Source: Nocardioides kongjuensis (lineage in GTDB: Bacteria > Actinomycetota > Actinomycetes > Propionibacteriales > Nocardioidaceae). From it: a DNA stretch of 64,000 bases. Each line of letters opens with the position of its first letter. The stretch's first letter is position 1. A program made the position numbers and the translations under genes. The notes beneath the pieces were generated by a model. It was not told the origin of the DNA. It ran no database searches and saw only the letters and a program-made list of their open reading frames with translations. Of the stretch, positions 1 to 9,395 are shown in pieces. The stretch lies in contig NZ_JACCBF010000001.1 of assembly GCF_013409625.1 (NCBI RefSeq), forward strand, positions 1,925,001 through 1,989,000, read 5' to 3'.

Positions 1-1007
1 ACCCAGCGGTCGAGCGTGCCGCGCGCGGCGCCGGAGTCGATCGCCTCACCGGCGCGAGCGATGCCCGCCGCCAGCACCTCGTCGTACGGCGCACCGGGGG
101 CGTCGTAGACGGCCAGAGCGGCACCCGCGTTGAGCAGCACCGCGTCGCGCACCGGACCGGTCTTGCCGTCGAGCAGCTCACGCACCACGCCCGCGTTGTG
201 CTGGGCGTCACCACCGCGCAGGTCCTCGGCGCTCGCGCGTGCGATCCCGAAGGCCGTCGGGTCGACGGTGACCTCGGCGACCTCGCCGCCGTGGACCTGC
301 CACAGCCGCGAGGTGGTCGTCGTGGTGAGCTCGTCGAGCCCGTCGTCACCGCGGAACACCCACGCGTCGACACCGCGGCGCGCGAACACACCGGCCATGA
401 CCGGGGCCAGCCTCACGTCGGCACACCCGATCGCCTGGGCGCCCGGTCGGGTCGGGTTGGACAGCGGGCCGAGCGCGTTGAACGCCGTGCCGATGCCGAG
501 CTCCCTGCGCGGGACCGCGGCGTGCCGCATCGCCGGGTGGAAGGCGGCGGCGAAGCAGAACGTGATCCCCGCCTCGTCGACGACCTCGGCGACCCGGGCG
601 ACCGGCAGGTCGAGCCGGACACCGAGGGCCTCGAGGACGTCGGCCGTGCCGGCCTGCGAGGACGCCGACCGGTTGCCGTGCTTGACCACGCGCGCGCCGG
701 CACCGGCAGCGACGATCGCGGACATGGTCGAGATGTTGACCGAGAAGGAGCGGTCACCGCCGGTGCCGACCACGTCGAGCAGCCGCCCGGGGACGGAGAT
801 CGGGGTCATCACCTCGTACATCGCGTCGACGAGACCGGTGAGCTCGTCGATCGACTCCCCCTTGGCCCGCAGTGCGACCACGAAGCCGGCGATCTGCGCG
901 GGGGTCGCCTCACCGGCGAGGATCTGCCCCATCGCCCACGCGGACTGGGCAGGCGTCAGGTCCTCCCCGGCCACGAGGGCGCCGAGGACGTCGGGCCAGG
1001 TCGCCAC
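1..1007 (-). CDS. trpD: anthranilate phosphoribosyltransferase, 3' end cut by the window
   Basis: Transfers the phosphoribosyl group of PRPP to anthranilate, the second dedicated step of tryptophan synthesis, in the cytoplasm. The frame opens at a GTG at 1005-1007 and is still open at base 1, so roughly ten C-terminal residues are missing (335 of about 345). The glycine-rich PRPP loop GTGGD is at about residues 81-85, followed by [13 protein letters not shown] at about 109-117, and HPAMRHA further on. The start lies one base past the stop of the receiver-like gene upstream, so the two are probably translationally coupled. No other trp genes are visible; a lone trpD beside the cytochrome bcc/oxidase genes is a familiar actinobacterial arrangement. 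Confidence 0.95.
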   Translation of the reverse strand, partial: MATWPDVLGALVAGEDLTPAQSAWAMGQILAGEATPAQIAGFVVALRAKGESIDELTGLVDAMYEVMTPISVPGRLLDVVGTGGDRSFSVNISTMSAIVAAGAGARVVKHGNRSASSQAGTADVLEALGVRLDLPVARVAEVVDEAGITFCFAAAFHPAMRHAAVPRRELGIGTAFNALGPLSNPTRPGAQAIGCADVRLAPVMAGVFARRGVDAWVFRGDDGLDELTTTTTSRLWQVHGGEVAEVTVDPTAFGIARASAEDLRGGDAQHNAGVVRELLDGKTGPVRDAVLLNAGAALAVYDAPGAPYDEVLAAGIARAGEAIDSGAARGTLDRW

Positions 1008-1008
1008 G

Positions 1009-1410
1009 TCAGGCCGGGACGCGGGCCCGCAGCAGCGAGACCACGGCCTCCGCGAGCTGGATCGGGTCGAGCGGGTGCGGCACGGCGGCGTCGGCGCGCG
1101 ACCAGGTCGCCAGCCACGCGTCCTGCGGCCGCCCGGTCAGCACCACGAGCGGCGGGCAGTCGAGGATCTCGTCCTTGAGCTGCTTGGCGATGCCCATCCC
1201 CCCGGCCGGGACCGCCTCGCCGTCGAGGATCGCGAGGGCCAGGCCACCGGCGTCCATGTTCTGGATGACCACGGGCTCGGTGGCGACCTCGACGTACTCC
1301 AGCTCCGGCAGGTCCGGGTGGGGACGGCGTCCCAGCGCCAGGATGACCTGCTCACGGGTGTGCACGTCGTCGCTGTAGACGAGCACCTTCAGGGTCTTGG
1401 GGGACGTCAC
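1009..1410 (-). CDS. receiver-domain-like protein lacking the conserved lysine
   Basis: A 133-residue single-domain protein that reads as a CheY-type receiver with no output domain. Acidic residues D14-D15 follow the first strand, D63 (AILDGEA) sits where the phospho-acceptor aspartate is expected, and T92 (VVLTGRP) matches the conserved Thr/Ser. The invariant lysine of the last motif is replaced by H112 (AVPHPLD), so canonical phosphorylation chemistry is doubtful. It lies between the CtaG-like gene (11 bases upstream) and trpD (one base downstream), all on the minus strand. No sensor kinase is nearby. Family assignment is from motif spacing only; a regulatory or scaffolding role is inference. 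Confidence 0.7.
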   Translation of the reverse strand: MTSPKTLKVLVYSDDVHTREQVILALGRRPHPDLPELEYVEVATEPVVIQNMDAGGLALAILDGEAVPAGGMGIAKQLKDEILDCPPLVVLTGRPQDAWLATWSRADAAVPHPLDPIQLAEAVVSLLRARVPA

Positions 1411-1420
1411 CCGCGCGATG

Positions 1421-2380
1421 CTACTCGGACGGCGCCGGGTCCGCGGGGGTGACCTCGCTCGCGGCGCGTTGCCCCTGCCGCTCGAGGCGGTCGAGCCGCC
1501 GGTCCTCCCGCTCCGCCTCCTTCATCGACGAGCGCACCCACTGCGCGAACAGCACCACGAAGAAGACCAGGCCGACGAGGTCGCCTGCACCCCACAGGAT
1601 GCCGCCGGCGAGCTTCTGGTCGTCGTACGGGTCCGGGAGCCACGCGCCGAGCGGCCCGTCGTGCAGCGACGGGTACCAGTCGCCGCCCAGCAGCGTCTTC
1701 TGTCCCATGATCGTGACACCGAGGAAGGCGTGGAAGGGCAGCGTCATCACCGTCAGCAGCACGCGGAACGGGTGCGCCACGCGGCCGGGCAGCGGGTCGA
1801 CCCCGACGATCGGCCAGAAGAAGAGCGCACCCACGACGACCAGGTGCACGTGCATCATCTCGTGGACGTAGGTCGAGCGCAGCGACGCCTCGTACCAACC
1901 CGAGAAGTACAGCGCCCACGGCGAGATGACGTAGAGGCCGAAGGTCAGCGGCGGGAAGCCGAGCACCTTGGCCAGCCGGGAGTGCAGCAGCGTGAGCAGC
2001 CAGCCCCGCGGCCGGCGCGGCAGTGTGCGCAGGGCGAGCGTCACCGGCGCGCCGAGCGCCAGCGAGAGCGGCACCACCATCGACAGCACCATGTGCTGGA
2101 CCATGTGGACGCTGACCAGGACGGTGTCGTACGCCGCCAGTCCGGACGACGTGGCGAGGTAGAACGCGAGCATGCCGACGCCCCAGGCGATCGAGCGACC
2201 GACCGGCCAGCTGTCCCCGCGCCGGCGCAGGGTCAGCACCCCCACGACGTACAGGCCCGTGGCCCACGCGGTGATGATCAGCGGCAGCGGCGCGATGCCC
2301 CACTGGGAGAGCAACGCCCCGGCGTCGAACGGCGGCAGGTCCTCGACCCCCGCACCGCCCGCGGACACCACCAGTCCCAC
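1421..2380 (-). CDS. CtaG-like cytochrome c oxidase assembly membrane protein (Caa3_CtaG family)
   Basis: Polytopic inner-membrane protein of 319 residues, apparently of the caa3 CtaG family, which is linked to copper delivery or assembly of cytochrome c oxidase. It has about seven hydrophobic segments and conserved histidine clusters in membrane helices, HMVQHM near residues 92-97 and HEMMHVH near 173-179, typical of metal- or heme-handling members. The C-terminus is a charged tail rich in Arg/Glu. The GTG start at 2378-2380 has a GGAGG-type ribosome site upstream. It is divergent from ctaE, 123 bases away, which fits a role in building the same enzyme. Confidence 0.85.
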   Translation of the reverse strand: MGLVVSAGGAGVEDLPPFDAGALLSQWGIAPLPLIITAWATGLYVVGVLTLRRRGDSWPVGRSIAWGVGMLAFYLATSSGLAAYDTVLVSVHMVQHMVLSMVVPLSLALGAPVTLALRTLPRRPRGWLLTLLHSRLAKVLGFPPLTFGLYVISPWALYFSGWYEASLRSTYVHEMMHVHLVVVGALFFWPIVGVDPLPGRVAHPFRVLLTVMTLPFHAFLGVTIMGQKTLLGGDWYPSLHDGPLGAWLPDPYDDQKLAGGILWGAGDLVGLVFFVVLFAQWVRSSMKEAEREDRRLDRLERQGQRAASEVTPADPAPSE

Positions 2381-2424
2381 CCGTCACCCCTCCGCCGATC
2401 GATCCCGGTTTCGGGACCCGTTCG

Positions 2425-2430
2425 AGCGTA
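2425..2430 (-). promoter_or_regulatory. putative -10 box for the CtaG-like gene
   Basis: TACGCT on the minus strand about 45 bases before the GTG start, leaving a short leader that carries a GGAGG-type ribosome site. No clear -35 box is seen. Confidence 0.4.
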
Positions 2431-2490
2431 GGTCGTGGGTGGTGAACGCCCAGAACGGGGGGTCGGGATGCCGTTGGGATCCGATACCGC

Positions 2491-2496
2491 CATAAT
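2491..2496 (+). promoter_or_regulatory. leaderless promoter of ctaE
   Basis: CATAAT followed by seven bases and then GTG at 2504. The spacing puts the transcription start on or next to the start codon, so the message is probably leaderless. Confidence 0.55.
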
Positions 2497-2503
2497 GGCG
2501 CCC

Positions 2504-3148
2504 GTGGCGATCTCAGCTTCGGCAACTCTCCCGGCCTCGCGCCTGCACGGCCAGCACGACCGACCCAGCATGGTCGCGGTCGGCACGATCATCTGGCTGT
2601 CCAGCGAGCTCATGTTCTTCGCGGCGCTCTTCGCGTCGTACTTCACGATCCGCTCGGTCTCGCCCGAGATGTGGTCGGAGAACACGCAGCTGCTGAACGT
2701 GCCGTTCGCGTCGATCAACACCACGATCCTCGTGCTGTCGTCGTTCACCTGCCAGCTGGGTGTCTTCGCGGCCGAGCGCGGCCAGGTCTCGCGCGCCGGC
2801 TCGCTGCTCCAGGTCGGCAAGTGGGGCCTGCGCGAGTGGTTCATCCTGACCTACGTCATGGGCGCCATCTTCGTCGGCGGCCAGGCGCTCGAGTACGCCG
2901 AGCTCGTCCACGAGGGCGTCACGATCCCCCACGACGCCTACGGCACGATGTTCTACCTGACCACCGGCTTCCACGGCATCCACGTGACCGGCGGTCTCAT
3001 CGCCTTCCTCTTCGTCCTCGGCCGCACGTACGTCGCCAGGCGCTTCACGCACGAGCAGGCGGTCAGCGCGATCGTCGTCTCGTACTACTGGCACTTCGTC
3101 GACGTCGTGTGGATCGGCCTGTTCGCGACGATCTACCTGATCAAGTGA
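2504..3148 (+). CDS. ctaE: cytochrome c oxidase subunit III
   Basis: Subunit III of the aa3-type terminal oxidase, an integral membrane protein that stabilises subunit I. The product is 214 residues with five clear membrane segments, beginning with [20 protein letters not shown], which is highly typical of actinobacterial CtaE, and ending with [15 protein letters not shown]. The GTG at 2504 is chosen because a CATAAT box ends seven bases before it; an in-frame ATG at 2495 would lie inside the promoter. qcrC follows after 58 bases, as in other Actinobacteria where subunit III is encoded with the bcc complex rather than with ctaC and ctaD. Confidence 0.95.
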   Translation: MAISASATLPASRLHGQHDRPSMVAVGTIIWLSSELMFFAALFASYFTIRSVSPEMWSENTQLLNVPFASINTTILVLSSFTCQLGVFAAERGQVSRAGSLLQVGKWGLREWFILTYVMGAIFVGGQALEYAELVHEGVTIPHDAYGTMFYLTTGFHGIHVTGGLIAFLFVLGRTYVARRFTHEQAVSAIVVSYYWHFVDVVWIGLFATIYLIK

Positions 3149-3206
3149 CACGGGGCACCCCGATGACGAAGAGCTGTTGGATCCTCCGGACTGACAAGGA
3201 CTGAAT

Positions 3207-4082
3207 GTGCGCCTTCTGAACCGTTCCGCCGGTCGACTCTCGCGGCACCGCCGCGGTCCGATCGCCGGACTCCTGGTGCTCGTCTGCGGCCTCCTGCTGA
3301 CAGGTGGCCTCTACGCAGCGCTCGCGCCGGCCCAGGCCGACACCAGCCAGGACGAGGCGGCACTGGTCAAGGAGGGGCGTGAGCTCTTCCTGGTCGGCTG
3401 CGCCTTCTGCCACGGCCAGAACGGCGAGGGCGTCCTCACCCAGGGCGGCTCGCAGTACGGTCCAGCCCTGACCGACGTGGGCGCCGCGGCCGTCGACTTC
3501 CAGGTCGGCACCGGCCGCATGCCGATGGCCCAGCCCGGCGTCCAGGCGCCCCGCAAGGAGGTCGTCTACACCAAGGAGGAGACGGCTGCCCTCGCGGCGT
3601 ACGTCGCCTCGCTCGGCACCGGCCCCGCCGTCCCCGACAAGGAGCTCTACTCCACCGAGGGCATGAGCCAGAAGGAGATCGAGGCGCTCGTCGTCCGCGG
3701 CGGCCAGATCTTCCTCGCCAACTGCACGGCGTGCCACAACTTCGAGGGCTCCGGCGGCGCCATGCCGCGCGGCGGCTTCGCGCCCAAGATCCGTGGCGTC
3801 GACTCGAAGCACATCTACGAGGCGATGCTGACCGGCCCCCAGTCGATGGACACCTTCTCCGACGGCAACATCCCGCCCGAGGACAAGAAGGCCGTCATCG
3901 CCTACCTCAACGAGCTGGACAAGGCCCCGAGCTACAGCGGCTTCACGCTGGGCGGCCTGGGTCCGGTGAGTGAGGGAATCATCGCGTGGATCGTTGGCAT
4001 CGGCGTCCTGGTCGGCTTCGCCGTCTGGATCGCGGCCCACACCACCCGCTCGAGCAAGAAGAAGGACGAGGCGGCAGCGTGA
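3207..4082 (+). CDS. qcrC: diheme cytochrome c subunit of the bcc complex
   Basis: The c-type subunit of the bcc menaquinol reductase, carrying electrons from the Rieske protein directly to the oxidase in the bcc-aa3 supercomplex. It has 291 residues: a basic N-terminus and a membrane anchor at about 20-42, a first heme site C65-A-F-C68-H69, a second C173-T-A-C176-H177, a candidate axial Met in GRMPM near 104-107, and a C-terminal membrane helix at about 254-276 with a basic tail. Two hemes in one chain mark the actinobacterial type that needs no soluble cytochrome c. The GTG start has AAGGA six bases upstream. Its TGA overlaps the GTG of qcrA. Confidence 0.96.
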   Translation: MRLLNRSAGRLSRHRRGPIAGLLVLVCGLLLTGGLYAALAPAQADTSQDEAALVKEGRELFLVGCAFCHGQNGEGVLTQGGSQYGPALTDVGAAAVDFQVGTGRMPMAQPGVQAPRKEVVYTKEETAALAAYVASLGTGPAVPDKELYSTEGMSQKEIEALVVRGGQIFLANCTACHNFEGSGGAMPRGGFAPKIRGVDSKHIYEAMLTGPQSMDTFSDGNIPPEDKKAVIAYLNELDKAPSYSGFTLGGLGPVSEGIIAWIVGIGVLVGFAVWIAAHTTRSSKKKDEAAA

Positions 4083-5179
4083 CCGACGCACACGACACCC
4101 ACTCCGACCCGAGCGGGGGCGAGCTCGCGATTCCGATCGCGGACCCGGGCCTGCCGGAGCACCAGTGGCGGCCGACGGACGTCGACCCCGCCAAGGAGAA
4201 GCGCGCCGAGCGCCAGGTGGCCACGCTGTTCGGCCTCTCCGCGCTCGCGACGATCGGCTTCCTGGTCTCGTACTTCACCCTCGACGTGGGTGACGACTGG
4301 ACCCTGATCGGCAACAAGGGCGCCTCGACGATCGCCCTGGGCGTCTGCCTGGGCCTCGCGCTGCTGTTCATCGGCGTCGGCATCATCCACTGGGCCCGCA
4401 AGCTCATGGCCGACCACGAGATGGTCGAGCTGCGTCACCCGGCGAAGTCCGCCGACGAGGACCGCGAGGTCGCCGTCCAGGCGCTCAACGACGGCATCGC
4501 GGAGTCGGGCATCGGCCGCCGGCCGCTGATCCGCAACTCCCTGCTCGGTGCGGTCGGCCTGCTCGGCCTCCCGGCCGTCGTGCTGCTGCGCGACCTGGGT
4601 CCCCTGCCGGGCGACAAGCTGTACCACACGATCTGGGGCAGCGGGACCAAGGAGAAGCCGATGCGCATCGTGCGCGACGGCATCTGGACCCCGATCCTGG
4701 CCTCGGACCTGGAGATCGGCGACCTGGTCAACTGCCAGCCCGACGCCCTCCACAACCCGGAGCGCTACGACATGGACCCGACCGAGGTCGAGGGCGTGAA
4801 CGCCCAGGTCATCAAGTCCAAGGCGTCGCTGGTCCTGCTGCGGATGAACCCGGGCGACATCAAGCCGGGCAAGGACGCCCAGGGCAAGAGCCGGGAGAAC
4901 TGGAGCGTCAACGGCATCGTTGCCTACTCCAAGATCTGCACCCACGTCGGCTGCCCGATCTCGCTGAACGAGCGGACGACCCACCACCTGCTGTGCCCCT
5001 GCCACCAGTCCACCTTCGACCTCGCCGACTCCGGCAAGGTGGTGTTCGGCCCCGCCGGCCGTCCGCTGCCGCAGCTGCCGATCGCCGTCGACGACGAGGG
5101 CTACCTGGTCGCGCAGAGGGACTTCGACGAGCCCGTCGGCCCGAGCTTCTGGGAGCGTGACTACTATGACCGTTGGTGA
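4079..5179 (+). CDS. qcrA: Rieske iron-sulfur subunit of the bcc complex
   Basis: Rieske [2Fe-2S] protein that takes electrons from menaquinol. The 366-residue product has three membrane segments (about 48-66, 81-105 and 155-172), the actinobacterial pattern, rather than one. Cluster ligands are CTHVGC and CPCHQS in the C-terminal domain, two Cys and two His. The GTG at 4079-4081 overlaps the stop of qcrC, and an open stretch further upstream lies within qcrC and is not used. The last codons contain the start of qcrB, so the three qcr genes form a tightly coupled operon. Confidence 0.96.
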   Translation: MTDAHDTHSDPSGGELAIPIADPGLPEHQWRPTDVDPAKEKRAERQVATLFGLSALATIGFLVSYFTLDVGDDWTLIGNKGASTIALGVCLGLALLFIGVGIIHWARKLMADHEMVELRHPAKSADEDREVAVQALNDGIAESGIGRRPLIRNSLLGAVGLLGLPAVVLLRDLGPLPGDKLYHTIWGSGTKEKPMRIVRDGIWTPILASDLEIGDLVNCQPDALHNPERYDMDPTEVEGVNAQVIKSKASLVLLRMNPGDIKPGKDAQGKSRENWSVNGIVAYSKICTHVGCPISLNERTTHHLLCPCHQSTFDLADSGKVVFGPAGRPLPQLPIAVDDEGYLVAQRDFDEPVGPSFWERDYYDRW

Positions 5180-6884
5180 CATGAGCAAGGTCGCCACGAC
5201 CAACGGCACGACGCCCGCCACCACCAAGGGTGGCAAGGCTGCCGGCGCCATCGCCAACTGGGCCGACGAGCGCCTGGGCCTCGGCACGGCGATGAAGAAG
5301 AACATCCGCAAGGTCTTTCCGGACCACTGGTCGTTCATGCTGGGCGAGATCGCCCTGTGGAGCTTCGTCGTCCTGCTGCTGACCGGTGTCTTCCTGACGC
5401 TGTGGTTCGACCCGAGCATGACCGAGGTCCAGTACGACGGCGCCTACGACCCGCTGCGCGGCCAGCACGTGTCGTCGGCCTTCGCCTCGACGATGCACAT
5501 CTCGTTCGACGTGCGTGGCGGCGTGCTCATGCGGCAGATGCACCACTGGGCCGCCATGATCTTCATCGCCTCGATGATGATCCACATGATGCGCGTCTAC
5601 TTCACGGGCGCCTTCCGCAAGCCGCGCGAGCTCAACTGGGTCATCGGCTGCCTGCTGCTGCTGCTCGGCACGATCGAGGGCTTCACCGGCTACTCGCTCC
5701 CCGACGACCTGCTCTCCGGCACCGGCGTCCGGGCCGCGGACGGCTTCATGAAGGCCTCCCCCGTGGTCGGCTCCTACATGTCGTTCTTCCTGTTCGGCGG
5801 CGAGTTCCCGGGTGACTCGATCATCCCGCGCTTCTACGCCATGCACATCCTGCTCATCCCCGGCATCCTGCTGGCCCTGGTCGCGGCGCACATGCTGCTG
5901 CTCGTCTACCACAAGCACACGCAGTGGCCCGGGCCCGGCCGGACCGAGCAGAACGTCGTCGGCTACCCGATGCTCCCCGTCTACGCGGCCAAGGCCGGTG
6001 GCTTCTTCTTCATCGTGTTCGGCGTGATCACCCTGCTGGGTGGCCTGTTCTCGCTCAACCCGGTCTGGAAGTTCGGCCCCTACGACCCGTCGAAGGTGAC
6101 CGCGGGCTCGCAGCCCGACTGGTACATGGGCTGGCCCGACGGACTGCTGCGCATCATCCCGGCCTGGGAGACGCACATCTGGGGCATCACCCTGTCCTGG
6201 AACGTGATGCTCCCGATCCTCGTGATGCCGCCGCTCATGCTGATGATCCTCATGGCGCTGCCGTTCCTGGAGGCCTGGATCACCGGCGACAAGCGGGAGC
6301 ACCACCTGCTCCAGCGTCCGCGCAACGCTCCGACCCGCACCGCGATCATGGTCGCGCTGATGACCTTCTACGGCCTGTCCTGGGCCGCAGGCGGCAACGA
6401 CATCATCGCGATCAAGATGCACCTGAGCATCAACGAGATCACGTACTTCATGCGGGCCGCGGTGTTCCTCGGACCGGTCATCGCCTTCATCATCACGCGC
6501 CGCTGGTGCATCTCGCTCCAGCGTCACGACGAGGGCAAGCTGCTCCACGGCTACGAGACCGGTGTCCTGGTCCGCTCCCCCGAGGGCGCGTACGCCGAGA
6601 AGCACCTGCCCCTCCCCGTGGGCAAGGCCTACACGCTCACGGCCCGCGACGACGACCCGACGCCGGAGACCGTCGAGGAGATCGACGCCTCGGGTGCCAC
6701 CGGTCGCAGCGCACGCCTGCGCAAGCTGCGGGCCAAGCTGGCCACAGTGTTCTTCGCGGACAACGTCCAAAAGCCCACGGCCGAGGAGATCCACGAGGCG
6801 CAGCACCACGCGGAGCACGAGCTCCACGAGCTCGAGTCGCAGATCGCCGCCGGCCCCAACCGGCACGGTCCGGCAGAGCACTGA
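5166..6884 (+). CDS. qcrB: cytochrome b subunit of the bcc complex
   Basis: Membrane cytochrome b that holds two b-type hemes and the quinol sites. It has 572 residues from the ATG at 5166, which overlaps the end of qcrA and has GGGAG upstream; an ATG at 5181 is an alternative. Heme-ligand histidines are in MHISFDVRGG, MHHWAAM and IHMMRVYF and again in YAMHILLIP and VAAHMLLL. The quinol-oxidation motif reads PDWY in place of PEWY, usual in this phylum. After the eight to nine membrane helices comes a charged cytoplasmic tail of over 100 residues, His/Glu-rich at the very end. Last gene of the ctaE-qcrCAB run. Confidence 0.96.
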   Translation: MTVGDMSKVATTNGTTPATTKGGKAAGAIANWADERLGLGTAMKKNIRKVFPDHWSFMLGEIALWSFVVLLLTGVFLTLWFDPSMTEVQYDGAYDPLRGQHVSSAFASTMHISFDVRGGVLMRQMHHWAAMIFIASMMIHMMRVYFTGAFRKPRELNWVIGCLLLLLGTIEGFTGYSLPDDLLSGTGVRAADGFMKASPVVGSYMSFFLFGGEFPGDSIIPRFYAMHILLIPGILLALVAAHMLLLVYHKHTQWPGPGRTEQNVVGYPMLPVYAAKAGGFFFIVFGVITLLGGLFSLNPVWKFGPYDPSKVTAGSQPDWYMGWPDGLLRIIPAWETHIWGITLSWNVMLPILVMPPLMLMILMALPFLEAWITGDKREHHLLQRPRNAPTRTAIMVALMTFYGLSWAAGGNDIIAIKMHLSINEITYFMRAAVFLGPVIAFIITRRWCISLQRHDEGKLLHGYETGVLVRSPEGAYAEKHLPLPVGKAYTLTARDDDPTPETVEEIDASGATGRSARLRKLRAKLATVFFADNVQKPTAEEIHEAQHHAEHELHELESQIAAGPNRHGPAEH

Positions 6885-6919
6885 GCAACCAGCACGACCA
6901 CAGCCGGCCCCGGCACCGC

Positions 6920-8254
6920 GTGATCGCGGTGTTCGGGGTCGCTGTGTTCCTGCTCTGCAGCCTGGGCACGTTGCACCCGCCGATCACCGGCGACGTGTGG
7001 TCGGCCGACCTCGGCGCCTGGCGCCTCGCCACGACCGGAACGCCCTGGATCGACGAGGTCTCCCCCGACCAGCTGCCGCCGTGGCCGGGAGTCGATGGCG
7101 TCGAGAGCAGCGGCCTGTGGACGGCGACGAACCCCGACAACGGGCACCGTGTGGTGGCGCGCAGTCCCGGACCGGTCCTCGCCGGGGTCCCGGCGTACGC
7201 GATCGCAGCGTTGCTCTCCGGGGACGGCACGGGCAGCTTCTCCGACGTCCCCGGCTCTCTCACGGCGGCGCTGCTGGTCGCGGCAGCAGCCACACTCCTC
7301 CTCCTGGCGACGGCGAAGCTGGTCGGTCACCGGGCGGCCCTCGCCTGCACCGCCGCCCTCGCGGTCGGCACGCCGCTGTGGAGCATCGCCGGCAACGACC
7401 TCTGGCCTCACTCCGTGGGTGTCCTGGGCATCGCGGGCATGGCCTGGGCGGCCTCCCGGGAGCGTTGGTGGCTCGTCGGCGTCCTGGGCGGCGTCGCTCT
7501 CGTCGGTCGTCTCCACCTGGCGGTGGCCGTCGCCGCCGTCGGTGTCGGCGTGGCCCTCGCTCGGCGCCGACCGGGCATCGCGCTCCGCGTCGCCGGCGGC
7601 AGCCTCCCCTTCCTCGCGGCGAGCTCGGCGTGGGGGCAGTGGCTGTACGGGAGCTGGAGCCCCACGACGGGGTACTCCTCGAGCACGCTCGGGGCGTGGC
7701 CGGCCTCACGGAGCTGGCCCGAGCGTGCCGGTGACCTGGCCGGGGTCCTCGTCTCCCCCGGTGTCGGCATCCTGGTCTGGACACCGTGCCTCTTGCTCCT
7801 CGTGCCGTTCCTTCGTGGCGCGTGGCGGGCAGCGCCCGACTGGGTGCGCGCGCTCTCGGCAGGCGGGATCGTGTACCTCCTCATCCAGGTGTACCTCAAC
7901 CCGTTCCAGGGCGGCACCGGGTTCTGGGGCTACCGCCTCCCGCTCGAGACGCTGTGCGCGTGCTTCCCGCTCCTCGCTCTCGCCGCGGCACGGATGGGTC
8001 GCCGCGCCCGGACGGCAGCAGCCGTCCTCGTCGGGCTCCAGGTGGGCTTGCTCTCGATCGGGGTGCTGTTCGGTGCGGCCTCGACGGACGGGGACGGCGA
8101 CGGCTCCGCGTGGCGCTACAGCCTCGCGCTCGACGCCCTGCGTGAGAACGCACCCGCCTTCCTCCTGATCCTCGGCGTGGGGGCAGGCGCGGCCTACCTC
8201 GCCGCACGGTGGCACAGGCCCGCGTCGACGCGGAGCAGTCGCCGCGCGGCCTAG
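6920..8254 (+). CDS. polytopic membrane protein, possibly a GT-C type glycosyltransferase
   Basis: About 444 residues with roughly ten membrane segments and a polar loop after the first helix that contains acidic residues (ITGDVWSADLGAW), the general layout of lipid-sugar-using GT-C transferases. I do not recognise a specific family. The next two genes encode a dolichol-phosphate-mannose-synthase-like GT2 and its DUF2304 partner, which would supply a polyprenyl-phosphate sugar for such an enzyme; this link is inference. It starts about 35 bases after qcrB. The start is uncertain: the frame is open further upstream and GTG at 6920, just before the first hydrophobic segment, is the first sensible choice, without a clear ribosome site. 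Confidence 0.7.
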   Translation: MIAVFGVAVFLLCSLGTLHPPITGDVWSADLGAWRLATTGTPWIDEVSPDQLPPWPGVDGVESSGLWTATNPDNGHRVVARSPGPVLAGVPAYAIAALLSGDGTGSFSDVPGSLTAALLVAAAATLLLLATAKLVGHRAALACTAALAVGTPLWSIAGNDLWPHSVGVLGIAGMAWAASRERWWLVGVLGGVALVGRLHLAVAVAAVGVGVALARRRPGIALRVAGGSLPFLAASSAWGQWLYGSWSPTTGYSSSTLGAWPASRSWPERAGDLAGVLVSPGVGILVWTPCLLLLVPFLRGAWRAAPDWVRALSAGGIVYLLIQVYLNPFQGGTGFWGYRLPLETLCACFPLLALAAARMGRRARTAAAVLVGLQVGLLSIGVLFGAASTDGDGDGSAWRYSLALDALRENAPAFLLILGVGAGAAYLAARWHRPASTRSSRRAA

Positions 8255-8329
8255 TCAGAACGGGCTAGCGGTCCGCGGACTGTCGGCCAGACTTGGCCGG
8301 GACGGATGTCGCGGCGGCACCGTCGTCAC

Positions 8330-8335
8330 TAACCT
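8330..8335 (+). promoter_or_regulatory. leaderless promoter of the GT2 gene
   Basis: TAACCT, then seven bases, then the GTG start at 8343. It makes the GT2-DUF2304 pair a transcription unit of its own. Confidence 0.55.
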
Positions 8336-8342
8336 CGACGTC

Positions 8343-9044
8343 GTGAGCCCGTCCCCCGCCAGCGACCGCACCGTCGTCGTCGTGCCGATGTACAACGAGG
8401 CCGCGATGGTGGGCGCGGTGGTCACCGCGCTCCGCGAGGTGTTCCCCCACGTCGTGTGCGTGGACGACGGCTCGCGAGACGCCTCGTCGAGCGTCGCCCG
8501 CCACGCCGGCGCGACCGTCCTTCGCCACCCGGTCAACCTCGGGCAGGGTGCGGCGCTGCAGACGGGCTTCGACTTCGTGATGCGCCACACGGACGCCACC
8601 CACGTCGTCACGTTCGACGCCGACGGTCAGTACCTCGTGGCCGACGCCGTTACGATGGTCGACCTCGCCGACGCGACCGGGGTGGACATCGTCCTGGGCT
8701 CCCGCAACCTGGGACGGACCGAGGGACAGCCACTCGCACGTCGGATGCTCATGGCAGCCGCGCTCCGGTTCTCGCGAACGCTGACGGGCATCAGGCTGAC
8801 GGACACCCACAACGGCCTGCGGGTCCTCAACCGCCGTGCGGTCGCAGCGATGAACCTGCGCCAGCGCGGCATGGCCCACGCCTCCGAGATCGAGTCCCGG
8901 ATCGTCAGCGCCTCGCTCTCCTGGCGCGAGCACCCGGTCACGATGTGCTACTCGGACTACTCACGCAGCAAGGGTCAGTCGAACCTCAACGCGCTGAACA
9001 TCCTCTACGACCTCGCCACCGACCGGCTCGGAGCACCCGCGTGA
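8343..9044 (+). CDS. GT2-family glycosyltransferase, polyprenyl-phosphate sugar synthase type
   Basis: Inverting GT-A fold transferase of 233 residues, similar to dolichol/polyprenyl-phosphate mannosyl- or glucosyltransferases, which move a nucleotide-activated sugar onto a membrane lipid carrier. Motifs: VVVPMYNEA at the N-terminus, VDDGSRDAS near 40-48, the metal-binding DADGQ near 92-96 and GSRNLGRTEGQ. It has no C-terminal membrane helices; these are supplied by the separate DUF2304 protein, whose GTG start overlaps its TGA by four bases. The sugar and acceptor cannot be read from sequence. Confidence 0.88.
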   Translation: MSPSPASDRTVVVVPMYNEAAMVGAVVTALREVFPHVVCVDDGSRDASSSVARHAGATVLRHPVNLGQGAALQTGFDFVMRHTDATHVVTFDADGQYLVADAVTMVDLADATGVDIVLGSRNLGRTEGQPLARRMLMAAALRFSRTLTGIRLTDTHNGLRVLNRRAVAAMNLRQRGMAHASEIESRIVSASLSWREHPVTMCYSDYSRSKGQSNLNALNILYDLATDRLGAPA

Positions 9045-9391
9045 TCATCCGGGTCTTCCTGCTGGCCAGCATCGTGCTGGCCGTCGTGTGGCTGCTGCGG
9101 ACCCGCCCGTCGGGCAGCCGGTTGGCGATCATGCGCATCGCCGGGTTCCTCGTCGCCGCCGGGGCGGCAGCGAGCGTCATCGCCCCGGGGCTCGTCACCG
9201 ATGCTGCACACGTCGTCGGCGTGCGCGAGGGACCCAACCTGATCCTCTACGTGCTCGTCGTGGTCTTCGTGTTCACCACGATCGTCCAGAGCCTGCGGAT
9301 GCGCGAGATGGAGCGTCGCATCGCTCAGATCGCACGCGCACAGGCGCTCTCGGAGGTCGCGGCACCTGCCACGGTGGACGTGGAGAGCTGA
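9041..9391 (+). CDS. DUF2304 small membrane protein, partner of the GT2 enzyme
   Basis: A 116-residue protein with three hydrophobic segments (about 1-17, 29-48 and 68-84) and a short coiled C-terminal region (RMREMERRIAQIARAQ). DUF2304 proteins are regularly encoded beside, or fused to, polyprenyl-phosphate glycosyltransferases and probably anchor them to the membrane. The four-base GTGA overlap with the GT2 gene supports joint translation. Its stop is four bases from the stop of the convergent methyltransferase gene. Confidence 0.85.
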   Translation: MIIRVFLLASIVLAVVWLLRTRPSGSRLAIMRIAGFLVAAGAAASVIAPGLVTDAAHVVGVREGPNLILYVLVVVFVFTTIVQSLRMREMERRIAQIARAQALSEVAAPATVDVES

Positions 9392-9395
9392 CGGG

